Shown here piece by piece: positions 25,911 to 34,565 of a stretch of DNA of 64,000 nt. The notes below the pieces were generated by a model. That model searched no databases and had not been told where the DNA came from. It was given only the letters and a program-made list of their open reading frames with translations. The position numbers and the translations under genes are program-made. How positions within the stretch are numbered: position 1 is the stretch's first letter; each line of letters starts with the position of its first letter. The stretch spans positions 1 to 64,000 of the forward strand of contig NZ_AUHZ01000011.1 in the NCBI RefSeq assembly GCF_000423445.1, read 5' to 3'. This DNA comes from Acidipropionibacterium thoenii DSM 20276 (GTDB taxonomy: Bacteria > Actinomycetota > Actinomycetes > Propionibacteriales > Propionibacteriaceae).

Positions 25911-27422
25911 GTGAAGAACTACCGGATGCCCGACCCGGGCGAGGGGCTCACCGAGGCCGAGGTCGTCTCCTGGCGGGTCGCGGCCGGGGACACCGTGGCC
26001 ATCAATGACGTGCTGCTGGAGGTCGAGACCGCCAAGTCGATCGTCGAGCTGCCCAGCCCGTTCGCCGGGGTGGTCGAGAAGCTGGTCGCCGCGGAGGGGG
26101 AGATGGTGCCGGTCGGTGGCACCCTGGTGCTCATCGACGAGGGCGGAGACGACGACGGCGAGCCCGAGCTGCTGGTCGGCCACATCCCCGGCGCGGACTC
26201 GGGACGCCGACGTCGTCGCCGCGGTGGCGCTGCGGCGGCCCAGGATGGCGGCCCGGCGGCCCCGGCCGATCCGCCCGCTGCCTCCCAGGCTCCGGCCACC
26301 GAGGCCGTGGCCCCTGCCCCAGAGCCGCCAGCAGCACACGAGCCGCCAGCAGCACACGAGCCGCCAGCAGTTGCGGAGCCCGTGGCAGAGGTTCCGACCC
26401 CGCCGCGGGCCGACCGCAGCGAGGGCCCCGGCCACGTGCTGGCCAAGCCGCCGGCCCGGCGACTGGCCAAGGATCTCGACATCGATCTGACCCGGGTGAC
26501 CGGCTCCGGACCGGATGGCGTCATCACCCGTACCGATGTCAAGGCCGCTGCCGGGCACCGCGATGTCGCCACACCGTCGACTGCAGCTCCGGCTGCACAC
26601 TCGGCTGCACCGGCGGCCGTGCCGGCCGGTGAGCAGCCACCGGCCCCTGAGGGCCTCTCCCTGTCACCGGCCCAGCGTCGACTGCTGGACGGCGACCCCA
26701 CCAACGCCGAGGGCTCCGAGCACCGGGTGCGCATCCAGGGTGTCCGCAAGGTCACCGCGATCGCGATGAAGGACTCCATCGACACCAAGGCGCTGGTCAC
26801 CAGCTTCATCACCGCCGACGTCTCGGCGACGATGGACCTTGTCGAGAAGCTGCGCAATGACCGCAAGTTCAAGGGTCTTCGCGTCTCCCCGTTGACGGTG
26901 TGGTGCAAGGCCGCCTGCCTGGCGATGACCCGCACCCCGGTCATCAACGCCCGCTGGGACGACGAGTCCGGGGAGATCGTCTACAACCGCGACATCAACC
27001 TGGGCATCGCCGCGGCCACCCCGCGCGGCCTGATGGTTCCGGTGCTGCGCGGCGCCCAGGACATGAACCTTTACGAGATCGCCTCGGAGCTGACCCGGAT
27101 CGTCGCGGTCGCCAAGCAGGACCGGTTGCAGCCCTCCGACTACTCCGGGGGGACCTTCTCGATCTCCAATGTCGGGGTCTTCGGGTTGGACGCCGGCACC
27201 CCGGTGGTCAACCGGACCGAGTCGGCGCTGCTGGTGCTCGGTGCGATCAGTCGGCGGCCCTGGGTGGTCGGCAGCGGGGACCAGGAGAAGATCGTGCCCC
27301 GCTGGGTGACGACCATGAGCCTGGGCTTCGACCACCGGCTGGTCGATGGCGAGCAGGGTTCGATCTTCCTGCACGACGTCGCCGAGATCCTCTCGGATCC
27401 CGCCACCGCCCTGATGTACTGA
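25911..27422 (+). CDS. 2-oxoacid dehydrogenase E2 (dihydrolipoyl acyltransferase)
   Basis: A 503-residue core subunit. The N-terminal lipoyl domain (residues 1-80) carries Lys42 in VETAKSIVELPSP for lipoylation. An Ala/Pro linker contains a repeated PPAAHE unit at about residues 140-155. The peripheral-subunit-binding domain (VLAKPPARRLAKDLDIDL, GSGPDGVITRTDV) is at about 180-220, and the CAT-like acyltransferase domain ends with SLGFDHRLVDGEQGSIFL, where His and Asp are catalytic. GTG start with GAGGAG upstream. No E3 (lipoamide dehydrogenase) gene follows, so E3 must be shared and encoded elsewhere. Confidence 0.93.
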   Translation: MKNYRMPDPGEGLTEAEVVSWRVAAGDTVAINDVLLEVETAKSIVELPSPFAGVVEKLVAAEGEMVPVGGTLVLIDEGGDDDGEPELLVGHIPGADSGRRRRRRGGAAAAQDGGPAAPADPPAASQAPATEAVAPAPEPPAAHEPPAAHEPPAVAEPVAEVPTPPRADRSEGPGHVLAKPPARRLAKDLDIDLTRVTGSGPDGVITRTDVKAAAGHRDVATPSTAAPAAHSAAPAAVPAGEQPPAPEGLSLSPAQRRLLDGDPTNAEGSEHRVRIQGVRKVTAIAMKDSIDTKALVTSFITADVSATMDLVEKLRNDRKFKGLRVSPLTVWCKAACLAMTRTPVINARWDDESGEIVYNRDINLGIAAATPRGLMVPVLRGAQDMNLYEIASELTRIVAVAKQDRLQPSDYSGGTFSISNVGVFGLDAGTPVVNRTESALLVLGAISRRPWVVGSGDQEKIVPRWVTTMSLGFDHRLVDGEQGSIFLHDVAEILSDPATALMY

Positions 27423-27432
27423 CGCCGATCAG

Positions 27433-27486
27433 CCCGAGATGGCTGCAGCCCCGCCTCTGTGGAGGCGGGGCTGCAGCCATCTCGGG
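27433..27486. terminator. Bidirectional terminator-like hairpin
   Basis: Arms 27433-27457 and 27462-27486 are perfect 25-bp reverse complements with a 4-nt TGTG loop. It sits 10 bp after the E2 stop and before the convergent DUF4282 gene end, so it can end both transcripts. There is no T-run, as is common in high-GC actinobacteria. Confidence 0.75.
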
Positions 27487-27499
27487 AAGGATCCCTCGA

Positions 27500-28417
27500 T
27501 CAGCTCTGGAGACTGGGATCGGATGCGCCCGGTTCCGGCCTGCCGGCCCCGTCACCGTCGATGAAGTGATTGCGCAGGTCCCTGGAGTACTCGCTGGTGC
27601 GGATCAGCGCCACGATGTACTCCAGCTGGAGGCGGGAGACCGCGATCGCCAGCAAGGCTGGAATCCAGCCGAGCAGCAGGGCGAGCAGTCCGAGGATCGG
27701 GGTCCAGGAGGAGAACCCTGCGATGATCGCGCCGAGGTACCACAGGGCCACCACGACGATCACCAGGATGTAGACCACCTTGACGATGATCGGGGTGACG
27801 AACTTGGTGAAGGTGAGGTCGAAGAGGTTCGACAGGAAGCTCGGGGCCTTCGGCGAGGCAGGCCGGGAAGCAGCCTGTGATGCCGGCGGATAGCCGCCTG
27901 GCGGAGCTCCGAAGCCACCCTGTTGGGGATACTGCCCCGGGGCGGACGGGCCCTGGTCGTTCGGGCCCGGGTTGTAGGAGGCCGACCCGTAGCTCCCGGC
28001 CCCGTACTGACCGGCCTCGTACTGGCCCGCTGAGGGCTGACCGGGGCCGGCGGGGTACCCCGGTTGCTGACCGGAGGGCGACCACTGCCCCGGCTGGCTC
28101 TGCTGGCCCGGCTGTCCGGGTTGGCCGAGGCCGCCCGGCTGGGACCCGCTCAGATCAGAGGTCGGTTCTGACTGCCAGGCCGGCGGCTGGCCCGCCGAGG
28201 ACTGGGGCGCCGGTCCGGTGCCTGACTGCGGTGACGTCGTGCTCGACGGGGATGATCCGGGAATGGGCCCCCAGTCCCCGGAGGAGCGAATGGCGGTCTG
28301 ATCCAGATCCTCCTGGTCCCCTCGCTGGGGATCCTGCTGATTCTGGGCATCGCCGGACTGCGGGGAGCTCGGCTGGTCGTTCCAGGAGCTCGGCTTCCAC
28401 TGGTTGTCATCAGTCAT
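27500..28417 (-). CDS. DUF4282 membrane protein with long Gln/Gly/Pro-rich N-terminus
   Basis: A 305-residue protein from ATG 28417. Residues 1-195 are low-complexity and polar, rich in Gln, Gly, Ser and Pro (runs such as GQPGQPGQQSQPGQW), and lack cysteines. The C-terminal part is a DUF4282 domain: FLSNLFDLTFTKFVTPIIVK, two transmembrane helices (VVYILVIVVVALWYLGAIIAGF and ILGLLALLLGWIPALLAIAVSRL), then LEYIVALIRTSEYSRDL. The function of DUF4282 is unknown. CACAAT ends 6 nt before the ATG and there is no ribosome binding site, so it is probably leaderless. Confidence 0.82.
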   Translation of the reverse strand: MTDDNQWKPSSWNDQPSSPQSGDAQNQQDPQRGDQEDLDQTAIRSSGDWGPIPGSSPSSTTSPQSGTGPAPQSSAGQPPAWQSEPTSDLSGSQPGGLGQPGQPGQQSQPGQWSPSGQQPGYPAGPGQPSAGQYEAGQYGAGSYGSASYNPGPNDQGPSAPGQYPQQGGFGAPPGGYPPASQAASRPASPKAPSFLSNLFDLTFTKFVTPIIVKVVYILVIVVVALWYLGAIIAGFSSWTPILGLLALLLGWIPALLAIAVSRLQLEYIVALIRTSEYSRDLRNHFIDGDGAGRPEPGASDPSLQS

Positions 28418-28423
28418 GGCCAC

Positions 28424-28429
28424 ATTGTG
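28424..28429 (-). promoter_or_regulatory. -10-like box of the DUF4282 gene
   Basis: CACAAT on the minus strand ends 6 nt before the ATG at 28417, fitting a leaderless transcript. Confidence 0.45.
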
Positions 28430-28462
28430 CCGGGGCCCGTGCCAGCTGTTCAGTGGTTCACC

Positions 28463-29620
28463 TCACAGCGAGGAGCCCGCCCACCGCCGGTCGACCCGCT
28501 TGGAGATGTCGCAGGTGATCTCGTAGCTGATCGTCCCGGTGCTCTCGGCGAGGTCATCGGCGGTGATGGTCTGGTCGCCCTGGGAGCCGATCAGGACCAC
28601 CTCATCATCCACTGAGAACTCGCAGGCACCGTCGTCAGGGGCGGGCCCCAGATCCACCATGATCTGATCCATGCACACCCGCCCGGCCACCGGATGCCGA
28701 TGGCCTCTGATGAGCACCTGCCCACGATTGGACAGCAGCCGCGGATAGCCGTCGGCATAGCCCACCGGAACGGTGGCGATGAGGCTGCGCCGCGATGCGG
28801 TCCAGGTGCGCCCGTAGCCGATCGTGGTGCCGGCCTCGACGGTCTTGAGGAAGGAGATGTGGCTCGTCCAGCTCAGGGCCGGCCGCAGATCGAGCTGCTG
28901 GGAGTTCGGGCCAGCAGGATCGGGGTCGTAGCCGTAACCGACGATCCCAGCCCGCACCATCGTCGTGCCACTCAGCTCATGGCCGAGAATCGCTCCGGAG
29001 TTGGCCATGTGCACCTGGGGGATCGGCCCTCGATCGGCCTGCACGTCGGCGACGGCACCGAGGAACCGGTCGATCTGGGCGATGGTGAACTCGCGGCCGG
29101 CCGGCACGTCGCTGATCGGCAGGTGGGTGAAGACCCCCTCCAGCTCCAGATGGGCGCTGCGGTCCACCGCCGCGACCACCTCGCCGAGCTGTTCCGGCGG
29201 CAGCCCGATCCGGCCCATCCCGGAGTCCACCCCGATGTGCACCCGGGCATGTCCGCCGCAGCGGGCGGCGGCATCCTCGGCCTGGTCGACGGTCGGACCG
29301 TCCAGCACGGTGAGGCGCAGCCCGGCCGTCACTGCGGCGTCCAGATCCCACGGGTCGGCCGGCGACAGCTTGAGGATGGGCAGCGTCACCCCCGCCTCGA
29401 CCAGTTCCTGGCCCTCGGCGACAGTGGCGACCGCCAGCCAGTCGGCCGCCCCGGTGGCCTGGACCTCGCGGGCCACCGCGACCGCCCCGTGACCATAGGC
29501 GTCGGCCTTGACGGCGAACAGCACATCGCGGTGCCCGGCGCGCTCGCGCACCAGCCCCAGGTTGTGGACGATGGCAGACAGGTCAACGGTGGCGTGGGAG
29601 GGCGATGGGCAACGCGACAT
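28463..29620 (-). CDS. alr: Alanine racemase
   Basis: A 385-residue PLP enzyme that converts L-alanine to D-alanine for peptidoglycan. The N-terminal TIM barrel holds the PLP lysine, Lys38 in FAVKADAYGHGA; HIGVDSGMGRIG and VHMANSGAIL are typical. The C-terminal beta domain has TTIGYGRTW with the second catalytic Tyr, VPVGYADGYPR and VCMDQIMVDLG. Length is normal. The ATG has GGGAGAAT upstream. It is flanked by unrelated genes and so is probably transcribed alone or with the DUF4282 gene downstream. Confidence 0.95.
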   Translation of the reverse strand: MSRCPSPSHATVDLSAIVHNLGLVRERAGHRDVLFAVKADAYGHGAVAVAREVQATGAADWLAVATVAEGQELVEAGVTLPILKLSPADPWDLDAAVTAGLRLTVLDGPTVDQAEDAAARCGGHARVHIGVDSGMGRIGLPPEQLGEVVAAVDRSAHLELEGVFTHLPISDVPAGREFTIAQIDRFLGAVADVQADRGPIPQVHMANSGAILGHELSGTTMVRAGIVGYGYDPDPAGPNSQQLDLRPALSWTSHISFLKTVEAGTTIGYGRTWTASRRSLIATVPVGYADGYPRLLSNRGQVLIRGHRHPVAGRVCMDQIMVDLGPAPDDGACEFSVDDEVVLIGSQGDQTITADDLAESTGTISYEITCDISKRVDRRWAGSSL

Positions 29621-29731
29621 GGCGGCAATTCTCCCACCGGGGGCGCATCATGGGGGCCGTCTCACCGGCGAGGCGGCGCCCCGCTCGCCCTGGCGCCGAG
29701 GCGAACCGGACCAGGGGTCCAGGTCGGCCTG

Positions 29732-30412
29732 CTACCTCGGACGACGGCTGGGGAACTGGGTCTTGGCGTAGCGGGCGACATTCCAGGTGGTGACGCCGTC
29801 GGCGGTGGCCGCGATCCCACCGCCGATCACCGGGATGCGTCGCCCGATGAACTGGGGGACCTGCTTGCCGGCGGCCTGACCGATGAGCACCTGGAGGATC
29901 CGGGTCGCGACCGTCTTCTCGAGGTCGGGGTCGGAGACCGGGGCGGTGGCGATGCCCATCGGGGAGCTGGGCAGGTCGCCCTTGCTCACCAGTTGATCCA
30001 CCTCGCTCCTGGCCAGCAGGCAGGTCATCACGGCGCTGCGGACCCGCTGATCATCGAGGTCGTAACCCCGCAGATGAGCGATACTGGCCACCATCCGGGC
30101 CTGCACGATCGCCACCCCGGAGATATTGGCTGGAATGCCCACCACCGCCGTCATCAGGCCGCCGACATTGGAGACGAAACCCTGGGCGCCGGCCAGCGCG
30201 ACATGCTCGCCGACCAGGTAGGTGATGGAGGAGTCGACGTCGCCGCCCTTGCGGTTGAGGGTCTTGGAGGCCGCGTGACGGGCGCCGGGGAGGTTGGGGG
30301 CGCCGTCGATGGCGAAGCTGAGCACCGAGCGCAGCAGGGAGACCGCCACTAATGGCGCCATGCTGGGAACCTGGGTCATCAAGGCCTTACCGATATCGCT
30401 GCCGAACCCCAT
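29732..30412 (-). CDS. EcsC-family protein
   Basis: A 226-residue protein from ATG 30412, preceded by GAGGAGGAA. It matches the EcsC family: HAASKTLNRKGGDVDSSITYLVGEHVALAGAQGFVSNVGG, then IPANISGVAIVQARMVASIAHLRGYDLDD, then VPQFIGRRIPVIGGGIAATADGVTTWNVARYAK. EcsC proteins are membrane-associated and of unknown biochemical role, named after the third gene of the Bacillus ecs transporter operon. No ABC transporter is adjacent here. Several weakly hydrophobic Gly/Ala helices are visible. Confidence 0.82.
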   Translation of the reverse strand: MGFGSDIGKALMTQVPSMAPLVAVSLLRSVLSFAIDGAPNLPGARHAASKTLNRKGGDVDSSITYLVGEHVALAGAQGFVSNVGGLMTAVVGIPANISGVAIVQARMVASIAHLRGYDLDDQRVRSAVMTCLLARSEVDQLVSKGDLPSSPMGIATAPVSDPDLEKTVATRILQVLIGQAAGKQVPQFIGRRIPVIGGGIAATADGVTTWNVARYAKTQFPSRRPR

Positions 30413-30563
30413 TGAACTTCCTCCTCGCGCAGACCATCCGATCCGCGGTTCAAGGTCATATTGAGTCAAGGTTAAGGGGTCGGCTCAACTCGCGGTCCCC
30501 GGTGCACGGATGGCGCCGCATCGATCAGACCGTCGCGATCTCCTGGCTGGGATGCCGGGGTGA

Positions 30564-30569
30564 CACACT
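30564..30569 (+). promoter_or_regulatory. -10-like box of aat
   Basis: CACACT ends 6 nt before the GTG at 30576; no Shine-Dalgarno is visible, so a leaderless start is likely. Confidence 0.45.
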
Positions 30570-30575
30570 GGCCCG

Positions 30576-31364
30576 GTGACCACACCTGAGCTGTTCGGCG
30601 ACCCGGACCAGTGGCCCGAGCAGGACCTGGTGGCGATCTCCGGGGCCTTCGGCCCGCACCTGGTGCTGGCCGCCCTGCGCGAAGGAGTCTTCCCGATGCC
30701 GGTGGACGGCCCGGAGGTGCCCGCCGAGCTGAGGGACGGGATGGGCTGGTGGTCACCGCTGAAGAGGGCGAATCTGCCCCTGGACCGGATCCGGGTGAGC
30801 TCCAGCCTGCGCAAGTCCGCCAGGCGCTACAGCACCACCGTCGACCGGGACTTCGAGGCGGTTCTGGAGGGCTGTGCCGACCCGCATCGTCCGCTCGGCT
30901 GGATCGATGACCGGATCCGGCAGGCCTATCTGTTCCTGCATGAGCGGGGACACGTCCACTCGGTGGAGACCTGGGACCGTCAGGGACGCCTGGTCGGCGG
31001 GCTCTACGGCGTCTCGGTCGGGGGGCTGTTCTCGGGGGAGTCCATGTTCCACGACCCCGAGCACGGCACGGACGCCTCCAAGACCGCCCTGATCCGGCTC
31101 GCGGTGGAACTGGCCGCCACCGAACCGCGGCTCCTCGACGTCCAGTGGCTCACCGACCATCTGGCGAGTCTGGGGGCTGTCGAACAGCCACGGGAGAGCT
31201 ATCTGGAGGACCTCGACGGGGTGCTCGGAGCCGGACCGGTGCGATGGACCCCGCCCACTGCGGAGGCCTGGTCAGGAACCCGGCTGCTGGCCTCCTTCGA
31301 CTCCCGTCCCGGTATCCGAGCGGCCGGGCCCGGACCTTCTGGACCCGGCCTCGACAGCTCCTGA
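30576..31364 (+). CDS. aat: Leucyl/phenylalanyl-tRNA-protein transferase
   Basis: A 262-residue N-degron enzyme that adds Leu or Phe from tRNA to proteins with basic N-termini, marking them for ClpAP/ClpS. Typical segments are REGVFPMP, GMGWWSPLKRANLPLDRI, FEAVLEGCADPHRPLGWIDDRIRQAYLFLHERGHVHSVETWD, GGLYGVSVGGLFSGESMFH and a final TDHLASLGAVE. The usual end is passed by about 40 residues (TGxxASFDSRPGIR and a Gly/Pro tail), and this 3' end overlaps the convergent ORF at 31199 by 166 bp. Confidence 0.93.
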   Translation: MTTPELFGDPDQWPEQDLVAISGAFGPHLVLAALREGVFPMPVDGPEVPAELRDGMGWWSPLKRANLPLDRIRVSSSLRKSARRYSTTVDRDFEAVLEGCADPHRPLGWIDDRIRQAYLFLHERGHVHSVETWDRQGRLVGGLYGVSVGGLFSGESMFHDPEHGTDASKTALIRLAVELAATEPRLLDVQWLTDHLASLGAVEQPRESYLEDLDGVLGAGPVRWTPPTAEAWSGTRLLASFDSRPGIRAAGPGPSGPGLDSS

Positions 31365-32023
31365 TCGCGAGTGCACCGGTTCATCGTCTCGACGCCGCGC
31401 AGCATCTCGGCCATCGCTGCGGTCCACAGGTCCGCGGCTGCTGTCAGCGTCCGCCTGAAGTGACTGGTCGTGGCCTGATCGGGCCCCGCCTCGTCGTGCT
31501 CGGGGAATCGGATGGCCGACAGCTGTTGCCAGATTGCGGTGAGCTCGACCGAGATGTCCTGCCGTGCTGCGGCCATCGCGTCGATCCCGCCGACCAGCGC
31601 GGTGAACTCGGTCTCCACGGTGTGAGGGTCGTGGGCCCGACGCCGGCGGTCCGGCCGCGGCGTCGGTGGCCGGCCAGCGCAAGGCGAGCTGATGGTTGCA
31701 CCGGCGGTCGAGCGGGCCCGGCTCACCAGCGCCGAGTGGATCTCCTCCAGGCTCTGCCCGATGGTGTCGATCTGGCAGTCGAAGACCGGGTAGACGCGGC
31801 AGAAGGCCACCAGATCAGGCTCCGACCAGGCGGGCCGTAGACCACTGAGGATCTGACCCAGGCCCAGCTGGATGTCAGCGATCCGGGAGTGTGCGGCGTC
31901 CACCAGCTCGACCCCGGCCAGCAGATCCGAGGCCAGCAGATCCCGGGCCGGCTGATCCGGGGCTGGTTGATCGGGGGACCGCCCTGATCGCCCGTCCGGC
32001 ATCGCGGTACTGCTGGAAGTCAT
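31199..32023 (-). CDS. Hypothetical protein, mostly alpha-helical
   Basis: A 274-residue ORF of no known family. ATG 32023 is chosen because GGAGGAG lies 6 nt upstream; it then opens MTSSSTAMPDGRSG, a polar, Pro-rich stretch. Residues 35-215 look helical and amphipathic (LASDLLAGVELVDAAHSRIADIQLGLGQIL, then IDTIGQSLEEIHSALVSRA, then LWTAAMAEMLRGVETMNRC). The last 55 residues are low-complexity and read antisense through the 3' end of aat, so a shorter product may be the real one. No signal peptide or membrane helix is visible. Confidence 0.5.
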   Translation of the reverse strand: MTSSSTAMPDGRSGRSPDQPAPDQPARDLLASDLLAGVELVDAAHSRIADIQLGLGQILSGLRPAWSEPDLVAFCRVYPVFDCQIDTIGQSLEEIHSALVSRARSTAGATISSPCAGRPPTPRPDRRRRAHDPHTVETEFTALVGGIDAMAAARQDISVELTAIWQQLSAIRFPEHDEAGPDQATTSHFRRTLTAAADLWTAAMAEMLRGVETMNRCTRDQELSRPGPEGPGPAARIPGRESKEASSRVPDQASAVGGVHRTGPAPSTPSRSSR

Positions 32024-32190
32024 GGCAGCTCCTCCCGTCGAAGGCCCCACCGGTTCTCGGACTGTCCAGGTGGGCGGTGGCGATGCCGGTACGCCGGCTC
32101 CACCACCGGGCCACCGGTGGGCACGACGATAGGCACCGGCGGGGTCAGGGGGACCAGCGGGGTCGACGACGCGGACGGGGCGATTCCGCA

Positions 32191-32196
32191 TAGGCT
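32191..32196 (+). promoter_or_regulatory. -10-like box of pheA
   Basis: TAGGCT ends 6 nt before the GTG at 32203 with no ribosome binding site between, which points to a leaderless mRNA. Confidence 0.5.
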
Positions 32197-32202
32197 TGCC
32201 GG

Positions 32203-33156
32203 GTGCTCGGATATTTCGGTCCCGCCGGGACATTCACCCATCAGGCTCTGAAGACCCTCGGCAAGCTCGATGCCCGGCCGTTCAGCTCGGTGACCACCGC
32301 GATGGCGGCCGCCAAGGCCGGTGAGGTGGAGGCCTCCCTGGTGCCGATCGAGAACTCGGTGGAGGGCGGCGTCTCGGCCACCCTCGACACGCTGGCCTCG
32401 ATGGGCGGCCTGCAGATCCTGCGCGAGGTCGTCATCCCGGTCCAGTTCGGCCTCTACGTGCGCCCGGGAACGACTCTGGAGGGCGTCCGCCAGGTGTTGA
32501 CCCACTCCCATGCCGCCGCGCAGTGCCGCGGCTGGCTGGCCGACCACCTGCCCAAGGACGCCGACATCACCGAGAGCGGATCGACCGCAGGGGCCGCCAA
32601 GGAGGTCTCCCAGCCGTTCTCCCGCTATGACGCCGCGATCTGCGCGCCGATCGCCGCCGAGATGTACCACCTGGTGGCGGCCGCCGAGAACATCGCCGAC
32701 AATGCCGATGCGCACACCCGCTTCGTGCTGGTCGGCCCGCGCGGCACGCTGCCCCCGCGCACCGGGGACGACCGCACCACGGTGGTCGCCTACATGCGCG
32801 AGGACCATTCCGGGGCGCTGCTGGACATCCTCCACCAGTTCGCCTTCCGCGGGATCAACCTGTCGCGCATCGAGTCGCGCCCCACCAAGGACCAGCTGGG
32901 CTCCTACTCCTTCTCCATCGACGCCGTCGGCCATGTCGACGACGAGCGGATGGCAGCCGCTCTCAAAGGCCTGCACCGGGTGTGCCGACAGGTGGTCTTC
33001 CTCGGTTCCTATCCGCACGCGGTGATCGACGGAGAGCCGGTGGTCGCCCAGGTGCCGACTCCCGACAGTTCCACCGACCTGGCCTATCGCCAGGCGGAGA
33101 CCTGGTTCGCCGAGGTGACGGGGCGTCGGGCCCCGGATCGGATCAGGGTCGACTGA
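32203..33156 (+). CDS. pheA: Prephenate dehydratase
   Basis: A 317-residue monofunctional prephenate dehydratase that makes phenylpyruvate for phenylalanine synthesis. The catalytic domain has [45 protein letters not shown] and [12 protein letters not shown], with the catalytic Thr-Arg-Phe. The C-terminal ACT domain ([32 protein letters not shown]) gives feedback control by phenylalanine. There is no chorismate mutase domain. GTG is the only start that keeps the first strand. The serS gene follows after 103 bp. Confidence 0.95.
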   Translation: MLGYFGPAGTFTHQALKTLGKLDARPFSSVTTAMAAAKAGEVEASLVPIENSVEGGVSATLDTLASMGGLQILREVVIPVQFGLYVRPGTTLEGVRQVLTHSHAAAQCRGWLADHLPKDADITESGSTAGAAKEVSQPFSRYDAAICAPIAAEMYHLVAAAENIADNADAHTRFVLVGPRGTLPPRTGDDRTTVVAYMREDHSGALLDILHQFAFRGINLSRIESRPTKDQLGSYSFSIDAVGHVDDERMAAALKGLHRVCRQVVFLGSYPHAVIDGEPVVAQVPTPDSSTDLAYRQAETWFAEVTGRRAPDRIRVD

Positions 33157-33246
33157 CCGGGGGCAGTGGCCCGGCCCTGGCGCGACCGGGAGTGGCCGGC
33201 GCCGCGTGATCCCTGTCCGGCCCGACGCACGAGGGCGTCACCTCGG

Positions 33247-33252
33247 TAGGAT
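33247..33252 (+). promoter_or_regulatory. -10-like box of serS
   Basis: TAGGAT ends 7 nt before the ATG at 33260. The AGGG between them could be a weak ribosome binding site, but the spacing fits leaderless transcription. No T-box is visible. Confidence 0.45.
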
Positions 33253-33259
33253 CAGGGCC

Positions 33260-34531
33260 ATGATTGATCCGAAACTCCTGCGCACAGATCCGGACCGTGT
33301 CCGTCGCTCCCAGGTCGCTCGTGGCGACGACCCCTCGGTCGTCGACGAGCTGGTCGCCGCCGACGAGTCCCGGCGTCACGCGATCGCTGCGCACGAGTCC
33401 CTGCGCGCCGAGCAGAAGGGTCTCGGCAAGCAGATCGCCCGGGCCTCCGGTGAGGAGAAGGCCGCACTGCTGGCCCGCACCAAGGAGATCGCAGGCCAGG
33501 TCGCCGACCTCAAGAAGGAGGCCGAGACGGCCGAGCAGAGGTTCATCGAGCTCGACAAGACCCTGGGCAATATCGTCATCGACGGCGTCCCTGCCGGTGG
33601 TGAGGACGAGGGCGAGGTGGTCGAGACCATCGGCACCCCGCGCGACTTCGCCGCCGAGGGATTCGAGCCGAAGGATCACCTGGAGATCGGCGAGGCGCTC
33701 GGGGCGATCGACATGGAGCGGGGCACCAAGATCTCCGGATCGCGGTTCTACGTGCTCACCGGGATCGGTGCCCAGCTGGAGATCGCGCTGCTCAATCTGG
33801 CGATGACCAAGGCCGCCGGCTGGGGATTCACCCCGATGATCCCGCCGGCCCTGGTCAAGCCCTCGGCGATGGAGGGGACCGGATTCCTCGGCCAGGCCGC
33901 CGACGACGTCTACTACCTGCCCAAGGACGATCAGTACCTGGTCGGTACCTCCGAGGTGGCGCTGGCGGCCTTCCACTCCGATGAGATCCTGGACGACGCC
34001 GAGCTGCCCCGGCGCTACGTGGCGTTCTCGCCGTGCTTCCGCCGCGAGGCCGGGTCCTACGGCAAGGACACCCGGGGGATCTTCCGGGTGCACTGGTTCG
34101 ACAAGGTCGAGATGTTCGTCTACTGCCTTCCGGAGCAGGCCGAGGCCTGGCATGCCAAGTTGCTCGGCTTCGAGAAGGAGTTCATCGAGGCCCTGGAGAT
34201 CCCCTTCGAGGTGCTGGACGTCGCCTCCGGGGATCTCGGCCTGTCGGCTGCCCGCAAGTACGACTGCTACGGCTGGCTGCCCACCCAGAACCGCTACCGG
34301 GAGATCACCTCGACCTCCAACTGCACCACCTTCCAGGCCCGCCGACTGTCCATCCGGCACCGCGGGCCCGATGGCGTCGAGCCGCTGGCCACCCTCAACG
34401 GGACGCTGTGCGCGATGACCCGGATCATCATCATGATCCTGGAGAACCACCAGAACGCCGACGGCTCGGTGACCATTCCGGCGGCGCTGCGGCCCTACCT
34501 GGGTGGCAAGGAGCGGTTCGAGACCGCCTGA
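33260..34531 (+). CDS. serS: Seryl-tRNA synthetase
   Basis: A 423-residue class II synthetase that charges tRNA-Ser. The N-terminal coiled-coil arm (residues 30-105: [19 protein letters not shown], then [30 protein letters not shown]) contacts the long variable arm of tRNA-Ser. Class II motif 2 is [25 protein letters not shown], and motif 3 lies in [22 protein letters not shown]. Start at ATG 33260, matching the family start ([15 protein letters not shown]). Three of the four tRNA genes in this window are serine tRNAs. Confidence 0.96.
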   Translation: MIDPKLLRTDPDRVRRSQVARGDDPSVVDELVAADESRRHAIAAHESLRAEQKGLGKQIARASGEEKAALLARTKEIAGQVADLKKEAETAEQRFIELDKTLGNIVIDGVPAGGEDEGEVVETIGTPRDFAAEGFEPKDHLEIGEALGAIDMERGTKISGSRFYVLTGIGAQLEIALLNLAMTKAAGWGFTPMIPPALVKPSAMEGTGFLGQAADDVYYLPKDDQYLVGTSEVALAAFHSDEILDDAELPRRYVAFSPCFRREAGSYGKDTRGIFRVHWFDKVEMFVYCLPEQAEAWHAKLLGFEKEFIEALEIPFEVLDVASGDLGLSAARKYDCYGWLPTQNRYREITSTSNCTTFQARRLSIRHRGPDGVEPLATLNGTLCAMTRIIIMILENHQNADGSVTIPAALRPYLGGKERFETA

Positions 34532-34553
34532 GGCCGATCCTCGGGGGTCGTGA

Positions 34554-34559
34554 CATTCT
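34554..34559 (+). promoter_or_regulatory. -10-like box of the DUF4921 gene
   Basis: CATTCT ends 6 nt before the GTG at 34566; no Shine-Dalgarno is visible. Confidence 0.4.
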
Positions 34560-34565
34560 TGGCTC

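Noticed and set aside
32100-33260. T-box or amino-acid leader before pheA and serS
   Set aside because: Both genes have a -10-like box 6-7 nt before the start codon, which leaves no room for a leader; no T-box sequence was seen.
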